Source: an uncultured Alphaproteobacteria bacterium
Lineage (GTDB): Bacteria > Pseudomonadota > Alphaproteobacteria > Rhodobacterales > Rhodobacteraceae
DNA length: 37,097 nt
Assembly (NCBI GenBank): GCA_902524655.1
Contig: CABZEG010000017.1
Span: 1 to 37,097, forward strand
Direction: 5' to 3'
In this document: piece by piece, positions 32,603 through 37,097 of the stretch
How positions within the stretch are numbered: position 1 is the first letter of the stretch
Layout: the number at the start of each line of letters is the position of its first letter
The notes under the pieces: model-generated
What the model saw: only the letters and a program-made list of their open reading frames with translations
Told to the model about the DNA's origin: nothing
The model's database searches: none
Translations under genes and position numbers: made by a program

Positions 32603-33775
32603 ATGAAAATGAAACGCACTATAATAAGGCCAAACGGGGTTCCAAATTCTATATCAGAGCAGGTTGCAACCCCTATTATGCCATCGGTTGTTTATGCTTC
32701 TCAATCTCCCAATGCGCTCGATGAACAATATGAAGGCAAGCAAAAAGGTTATACATACGCAAGAGAAGGGCATCCTAATGCAGAAATCTTAGCTCGTTTG
32801 ATTGATAACCTTGAAGGGAGTTCCACCGGTTTAGTTGTAAGTTCAGGAATGGCAGCCATTTCGTCTCTTATTATGGGTACCTTGTCTTTGGGCGACCATG
32901 TTTTAGGAGGTAGCCAATTATATGGTCGTACATTGAGACTGATGCGTGAAGATTTGCCTAGATTTGGCATTCAAACGTCGTTCGCTGATCCAACAAATAT
33001 TGACTCAGTTAAAACTGAGATTAGAAAAAATACAAAAATGATCTTAATTGAGTGTGTGTCTAACCCAACACTTAGGGTTGCCGACATAGAGGGTATCGCA
33101 AATTTATGTAAAAGAAACAATATTTTATTGGCTGTTGATAATACATTTACAACACCTGCATGCATTAAGCCTTTTGAGCATGGTGCTGATTTTGTTATTC
33201 ATTCTATTACTAAATTGTTATCTGGTCACTCCGATACCACATTAGGGTATGTTTCATCAAAAGATCAAAACAAGATGGAGGCAATTTACAACTTTTCTGT
33301 TTCAATTGGTGCAACTCCAAGTCCTTTTGATTGTTGGCTGGCTGAAAGAGGTCTTGCTACATTTGAATTAAGATTTGAAAAAGCTCAAAAAAACGCAGAA
33401 GTACTTGCTGAAGCCTTGAAGAAAAATATCAAGGTTAAAAAAGTACTTTACCCCACCATGTCAGAGCACCCTGATATATCACTTGCAGAGCAACTCTTAA
33501 AGGGAAATGGCTGCAATATGGTAAGTTTTGAAATCGGTGATAATAGGATAGATGCAAATAAATTTATTGAAAATATAGAGGGTATAGCGTTTGCTCCCAC
33601 ATTAGGAGATATTGGAACTACAATATCGCATCCCGGAAGTAGTTCACATAGATACCTTAATCTAACTGCTCGTAAGGAGCTTGGTATATCCGAAGGCTTT
33701 TTCAGAGTATCTGTTGGTCTTGAAGATCCAGATGAATTAGTAGCCTCTATTGAAAGAGCTTTAAAAGCAATATAG
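32603..33775 (+). CDS. Cys/Met metabolism PLP-dependent enzyme (cystathionine gamma-synthase/methionine gamma-lyase family)
   Basis: Fold type I PLP enzyme, 390 residues. Lys204 in HSITKLLSGHSD binds PLP; Asp179 in LAVDNTFTTP pairs with the ring nitrogen; Tyr107 in GGSQLYGRTLRLM is the stacking tyrosine, and YTYAREGHPNAEILA contributes phosphate contacts from the partner subunit. The ending LGDIGTTISHPGSSSHRYL is shared by gamma-synthases, gamma-lyases and O-acetylhomoserine sulfhydrylases, so the exact reaction (making cystathionine or homocysteine, or releasing methanethiol from methionine) is not decidable by eye. The ATG at 32603 lacks a close ribosome site. It begins 10 nt after the phosphatase-like gene and converges with the aminotransferase gene. 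Confidence 0.85.
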   Translation: MKMKRTIIRPNGVPNSISEQVATPIMPSVVYASQSPNALDEQYEGKQKGYTYAREGHPNAEILARLIDNLEGSSTGLVVSSGMAAISSLIMGTLSLGDHVLGGSQLYGRTLRLMREDLPRFGIQTSFADPTNIDSVKTEIRKNTKMILIECVSNPTLRVADIEGIANLCKRNNILLAVDNTFTTPACIKPFEHGADFVIHSITKLLSGHSDTTLGYVSSKDQNKMEAIYNFSVSIGATPSPFDCWLAERGLATFELRFEKAQKNAEVLAEALKKNIKVKKVLYPTMSEHPDISLAEQLLKGNGCNMVSFEIGDNRIDANKFIENIEGIAFAPTLGDIGTTISHPGSSSHRYLNLTARKELGISEGFFRVSVGLEDPDELVASIERALKAI

Positions 33776-33795
33776 CTTCTACCTTCAGAAAAAGT

Positions 33796-34980
33796 CTAAA
33801 TTATTCGGTTTATATAACGTTTTAGCCTTTCGCAAGACAGGTTTATCATCTTATCAGGCACCGTTAAACTTATGCGTACAAGATGGTGGGCATTTTCTCC
33901 AAATGATGCGCCTGGCATGAGCGCCAATTTTTCTTCCTCTAGAAGTTGTTTAACAAAAGCGTCGCTACTTAGTCCTGTTTTAGATATATCGGCAAGTAGG
34001 AACATTCCTGACTGCGGCATTATTGGCTCCACTTTATTTGTTTTTTTTAAAGCTTCATAAATATTTACGGCCCTATGATAATATGAATCCCTCATTTTTT
34101 TTGCAGTACGAAAATCATTTTCTAGCGCATATGCAGTCATATCTGCTATGAATGGTTGGTTGCCAAATAGCATTGTTTCAGAGAGAGGCAAAACCGCATC
34201 GCAAAAGTCTTTAGGACCAACCAGCCATCCACTTCTAAACCCTGGCGCTGCATGTGATTTCGATATACTTGAGACAACAATAGTACGATGCGATGCGTCT
34301 CGAACATTTAGTGGTGAGTAAAATTCCGTTTTGTTATCAAAATCATAAATTAGGGATGCATACACTTCGTCTGAGATGATCCACAAATCGTTTTGGAGAC
34401 AAACTTTAACAATTTCTTCTATTTCTTTTTTAGTTAATAATGCTCCAGATGGATTATGTGGATTATTCAAAAGAAGAACTTTGCTTTTGCTTGTTACAGA
34501 GTTGGCTAAGTCACTAGGGTTCATTCGAAAACTATTTTCTTTTTTTAGTTCAATTCTTTTTATCGTTCCGCCTGCAGCGGCTACAACGCCTTCATAAGTA
34601 GCGTATAGCGGATCTCCTAAAAGAACCTCATCGCCTTCATTTACTAGGCCCATAATCGATGCAAAAAGTGAGGTTTGAGTGCCGGGGAAACACAAGACAT
34701 TTTTTTCGGTTATATTAAGCCCACATTCGTCATTATACTTATTTACTAGGCTGGAAACTAAGTTTTGTTCTCCTCTTCCATTGGAATAACCTGTTCTTCC
34801 TTCTTTAATGGCCTTGATCGTAATGTTGGCAAGTTCGTCTGAAACGGAAATATCAGGCTGGCCTATGGTTAACAAAATTACATCAGGATCAATTTCCGCC
34901 ATTTTCTTTGCTTTCAAATGGGGCATCCATTTTTCAGAGCCTAATTTTGCTACTCTTTTTGTTATTGATGCAAATTGCAC
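33796..34980 (-). CDS. Class I/II pyridoxal phosphate-dependent aminotransferase
   Basis: Aminotransferase of 394 residues from the GTG at 34980. It has LTIGQPDISVSDEL, GYSNGRGEQNL, the Asn in NNPHNPSG, ISDEVYASLIYD with Asp204 and Tyr207, the PLP lysine Lys241 in SSISKSHAAPGFRSGW, and the carboxylate-binding arginine near the C-terminus (HHLVRISLT). A GTG at 35013 would give 11 more residues, but AAAGGA stands about 10 nt upstream of the GTG at 34980 and the fold begins there. It resembles aspartate- and aromatic-type aminotransferases; the amino donor is unknown. It diverges from the glutaminyl cyclotransferase gene, 48 bases away. Confidence 0.87.
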   Translation of the reverse strand: MQFASITKRVAKLGSEKWMPHLKAKKMAEIDPDVILLTIGQPDISVSDELANITIKAIKEGRTGYSNGRGEQNLVSSLVNKYNDECGLNITEKNVLCFPGTQTSLFASIMGLVNEGDEVLLGDPLYATYEGVVAAAGGTIKRIELKKENSFRMNPSDLANSVTSKSKVLLLNNPHNPSGALLTKKEIEEIVKVCLQNDLWIISDEVYASLIYDFDNKTEFYSPLNVRDASHRTIVVSSISKSHAAPGFRSGWLVGPKDFCDAVLPLSETMLFGNQPFIADMTAYALENDFRTAKKMRDSYYHRAVNIYEALKKTNKVEPIMPQSGMFLLADISKTGLSSDAFVKQLLEEEKLALMPGASFGENAHHLVRISLTVPDKMINLSCERLKRYINRII

Positions 34981-35028
34981 GATATTTAAATTCCTTTTAA
35001 CAAAAAAATACACTATTTTCTAAAAGAC

Positions 35029-35838
35029 ATGACCTCAACATGCAAGTTTTTGACTGCTCTTTTATTCTTTACAAGACTTTTATCGATAATAAGAAGTCGT
35101 GTCTATATACTGTATCTTTTTGTTTTTTTCCTTAACGTTTTTCAATCTTATGCTCAGGAAACAGTTACCCCTAAGATCATAAGAAAAATTGCCCATGATA
35201 GTAAGGCTTTTACTCAGGGTTTCATTGTAGACGAAGGAATATTTTATGAAAGTACCGGTCTATATGGAAATTCAAGTCTTAGAAGATATAATACACACTC
35301 TGAAAAATTGATAAAAAAAATATCATTGGAGGATAAGTTTTTTGCTGAAGGACTTACTTTATTCAATGGTAGGCTTTATCAACTGACTTGGAAATCGGGA
35401 GTTATGTTCGTATACGATAAAACTACTTTCAAGATAATAAAAATTTTGTCGTATAATGGAGAGGGTTGGGGGCTTACTAGTAACAACAAATATTTAGTAA
35501 TGAGTGATGGGAGTAACATTTTAAAATTTCGTGATCCGAACACCCTTCAGGTCATAAAGTCAGTAGCAATTACCTTCAATGGATTACCTGTAGACAATCT
35601 TAATGAGTTAGAGTTCGTTGGAAATGAGATTTGGGCCAATATATGGAAGTCTGACTTAGTAGCATGTATCGATAGTGCTACCGGTGAATTAGTTAGATGG
35701 ATTGATTTTTCATCAATAAGTGAAAGAACTGGAACAGAAGATGTATTGAATGGGATAGCTTATGATAAAGTTGAAGACCGAATTTTTGTAACTGGAAAAT
35801 TTTGGAATTCTATATACGAAGTATCAATCCAAGATTAG
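35029..35838 (+). CDS. Glutaminyl-peptide cyclotransferase, bacterial/plant type (secreted)
   Basis: Five-bladed beta-propeller enzyme of 269 residues that turns N-terminal glutamine into pyroglutamate. The mature part starts after a membrane-crossing segment (residues about 26-42, VYILYLFVFFLNVFQSYA) with a signal-peptidase-like site between SYA and QE, so it should act in the periplasm. Family motifs are KAFTQGFIVDEGIFYESTGLYG, KFFAEGLTLFNGRLYQLTW, GEGWGLTSNNKYLVMSDG, LNELEFVGNEIWANIW and LNGIAYDKVEDRIFVTGKFW; all five blades are present. The N-terminal 25 residues before the signal core are unusually long, so the true start may lie later. The ATG at 35029 is used because nothing better is in frame. 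Confidence 0.88.
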   Translation: MTSTCKFLTALLFFTRLLSIIRSRVYILYLFVFFLNVFQSYAQETVTPKIIRKIAHDSKAFTQGFIVDEGIFYESTGLYGNSSLRRYNTHSEKLIKKISLEDKFFAEGLTLFNGRLYQLTWKSGVMFVYDKTTFKIIKILSYNGEGWGLTSNNKYLVMSDGSNILKFRDPNTLQVIKSVAITFNGLPVDNLNELEFVGNEIWANIWKSDLVACIDSATGELVRWIDFSSISERTGTEDVLNGIAYDKVEDRIFVTGKFWNSIYEVSIQD

Positions 35839-35854
35839 TAATAACGCTCTAAAG

Positions 35855-36931
35855 CTACTTAAATCTATTTGGGGAGACTCTCTTTTGCAACTGTCCAAAG
35901 CTTGATTTTTCCCCTAGAATAATCTCACTAGCCATTTTGCTTGCTGCAGCTGACGTTTGAAAGCCATATCCTCCTTGACCTGCAAGCCAAAAGAAACTGG
36001 GAACAATGCTATCAAAACCAATAACAAGGGTGCGATCAGGCGCAAAAGTTCGAAGTCCCGCCCAGCTTGACGTAATTCTTTTAACAGAATAGCTTACTAC
36101 TTCCTCAAAATTGAAAATGCCTTTTGCTAAGTCCTCATCATTTGCATACGCGTCATGAGGAAAAGACTTGGTTTCTTCCGATGGGGAGACAATCATTTCT
36201 CCTGCATCAGGTTTTGCGTAAAAAGATTCATTTAGTCCAAAAGCCATTGGCCAACTTTTATGATTACCACTATCATCAGGAGCAGGCACTCTAGCCATAG
36301 ACCTTTTAAGAGGTAAAAAGCCCAAAGGTTCGATGCCACATTTCAATGCTAATTCATCTACCCAAGCTCCTGCTGCATTTACAATGATATCACAAATAAA
36401 TATTTTTTTATCAGTTGTAATGTGCCACTTCCCTTCTTTATACTCAGCAGCAATTACTTTGGAGTCGGAATAAATTTCTGACCCGTTGGCTTTTATATCT
36501 TTTGTAAAATGTTGTAATAGTTTATCTGTGTCAATATCGTAAATGTCCTCTTTGTATCCAGCATATTTTACAGATTTATTATTGATTATTTCAATTAGGC
36601 TACGCGCATCGCTGACAGATATTTCATTGTGGGCAAAACCTGAACATTGCTCTTTAAATGCATATTTTTCGTCTTTTTTTCCTAAAATTAGGCTGCCCCT
36701 TGGGGACAGGACATCTACGCCATCCTTAGAAAGAAAGCTTTTACTTGCACTATTGAATTCCCGAATAACTTCGTTTCCGTAGTCTTCGATAAATGCAGCA
36801 GCGGATCTACTTGATGAGTGGTACCCTAGATTTCCTTCGGCTTCTAGCAAAGTTACCTTCGCTGATTTACTTAGTCTGCCTGCAACTGAGAGACCAGCAA
36901 TTCCACCACCAACTACTAATATATCTACCAT
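35855..36931 (-). CDS. FAD-dependent oxidoreductase, D-amino-acid oxidase/dehydrogenase (DAO) family
   Basis: Flavoprotein of 358 residues. The FAD site is MVDILVVGGGIAGLSVAG, followed by LLEAEGNLGYHSSSRSAAAF; a second flavin contact near the end is SSWAGLRTFAPDRTLVIG and WLAGQGGYGFQTSAAAS. NAAGAWVDELALKCGI is the middle family motif. It oxidises an amino or hydroxy acid; glycine/D-amino-acid type is the general assignment. I take the ATG at 36931; the GTG at 36946 overlaps the stop of a possible small ORF by one base (TAGTG), so a coupled start there is also possible and would add five residues. It converges with the cyclotransferase gene. Confidence 0.83.
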   Translation of the reverse strand: MVDILVVGGGIAGLSVAGRLSKSAKVTLLEAEGNLGYHSSSRSAAAFIEDYGNEVIREFNSASKSFLSKDGVDVLSPRGSLILGKKDEKYAFKEQCSGFAHNEISVSDARSLIEIINNKSVKYAGYKEDIYDIDTDKLLQHFTKDIKANGSEIYSDSKVIAAEYKEGKWHITTDKKIFICDIIVNAAGAWVDELALKCGIEPLGFLPLKRSMARVPAPDDSGNHKSWPMAFGLNESFYAKPDAGEMIVSPSEETKSFPHDAYANDEDLAKGIFNFEEVVSYSVKRITSSWAGLRTFAPDRTLVIGFDSIVPSFFWLAGQGGYGFQTSAAASKMASEIILGEKSSFGQLQKRVSPNRFK

Positions 36932-36945
36932 CTGAATCTCATTCA

Positions 36946-37077
36946 CTAGATCACATATATCATTATACCAAAAGCAATACTACCTATTATGACTAACCAA
37001 ATTAAGCTAGATCCTACCATGAAAAGTTTGAGTATTTTTAATATGGGTCTGAAGCCAAAAAGAAGTAAAAAGCCAAT
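36946..37077 (-). CDS. Possible small membrane protein, 43 aa (low confidence)
   Basis: Minus-strand reading frame from a TTG at 37077 to a TAG ending at 36946, just before the FAD-oxidoreductase. It reads as a short basic lead with FRPILKILK and one strong membrane helix (SSLIWLVIIGSIAFGIMIYVI). AGG lies about 7 nt before the TTG, and the stop shares one base with a GTG start of the next gene. A second hydrophobic frame lies just upstream, offset by a T-run, so it may be the tail of a longer, frameshifted gene cut by the window end. No family recognised. Confidence 0.3.
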   Translation of the reverse strand: MGFLLLFGFRPILKILKLFMVGSSLIWLVIIGSIAFGIMIYVI

Positions 37078-37097
37078 TATGCCTAGAAAAAAAAGTT

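Noticed and set aside
1-37097. CRISPR array, insertion sequence, prophage or toxin-antitoxin genes
   Set aside because: No regularly spaced repeats, transposase motifs, terminal inverted repeats or phage genes were seen; codon use and base composition look even throughout.

Overview
The window is AT-rich (by eye roughly mid-30s % G+C) and densely packed. It has no intergenic gap over about 170 bases, no tRNA or rRNA gene, no insertion sequence and no CRISPR array. The gene set suggests a streamlined, free-living, probably marine alphaproteobacterium: a redox-sensor type adenylate cyclase with a ferredoxin domain, a GlnT/GmaS-type glutamine synthetase, LivHMGF, several amino-acid oxidases and a saccharopine pathway. 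The lineage itself cannot be fixed from the sequence. Most genes serve uptake and catabolism of amino acids and other small nitrogen compounds, with a few housekeeping genes (thrC, nth) between them.

Left part (1-9.2 kb): the end of a branched-chain-amino-acid/amide ABC transporter operon (livH cut by the window edge, then livM, livG, livF, all overlapping or 4 nt apart). A run of minus-strand genes follows: pirin, an AEC-family transporter, a small unknown protein, a glutathione S-transferase, an AbgB-like M20 amidohydrolase, a DUF2652 cyclase-like protein and a small SnoaL-like protein.

Lysine block (9.35-12.8 kb, minus strand): a tight operon of a class III CoA-transferase resembling succinyl-CoA:glutarate CoA-transferase, a Lys1-type saccharopine dehydrogenase and a Lys9-type saccharopine reductase. 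This points to lysine breakdown through saccharopine towards glutaryl-CoA. Diverging from it is a multidomain adenylate cyclase (histidine-rich membrane anchor, 2Fe-2S ferredoxin domain, class III catalytic domain) that looks like a respiratory-redox sensor.

Middle (14.7-26.2 kb): a PuuB-like FAD oxidase and an M24 peptidase on the plus strand. On the minus strand are an MFS carrier, two short-chain dehydrogenases and a homoserine-dehydrogenase-like SAF-domain oxidoreductase. A plus-strand series follows of GST, carboxymuconolactone-decarboxylase-family protein, SAM methyltransferase and a type III glutamine synthetase (or gamma-glutamylmethylamide synthetase). A minus-strand pair then encodes a Rid-family protein and a DpkA-like cyclic imine reductase.

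Right part (26.3-37.1 kb): a cysteine-rich zinc-ribbon microprotein paired with a soluble coiled-coil adenylate cyclase, then threonine synthase. Convergent to thrC is an IlvD/Edd-type dehydratase with a methyltransferase upstream of it. Next come endonuclease III followed by a polynucleotide-kinase-3'-phosphatase-like HAD protein whose only sensible start codon is ATA, a Cys/Met-metabolism PLP enzyme, a class I aminotransferase, a secreted glutaminyl cyclotransferase and a D-amino-acid-oxidase-like flavoprotein.

The points most worth following are the saccharopine/glutarate-CoA operon, the redox-type cyclase, the zinc-ribbon/cyclase pair, the nth-phosphatase pair with its non-canonical start, and the Rid protein that lacks the archetypal arginine beside a cyclic imine reductase.
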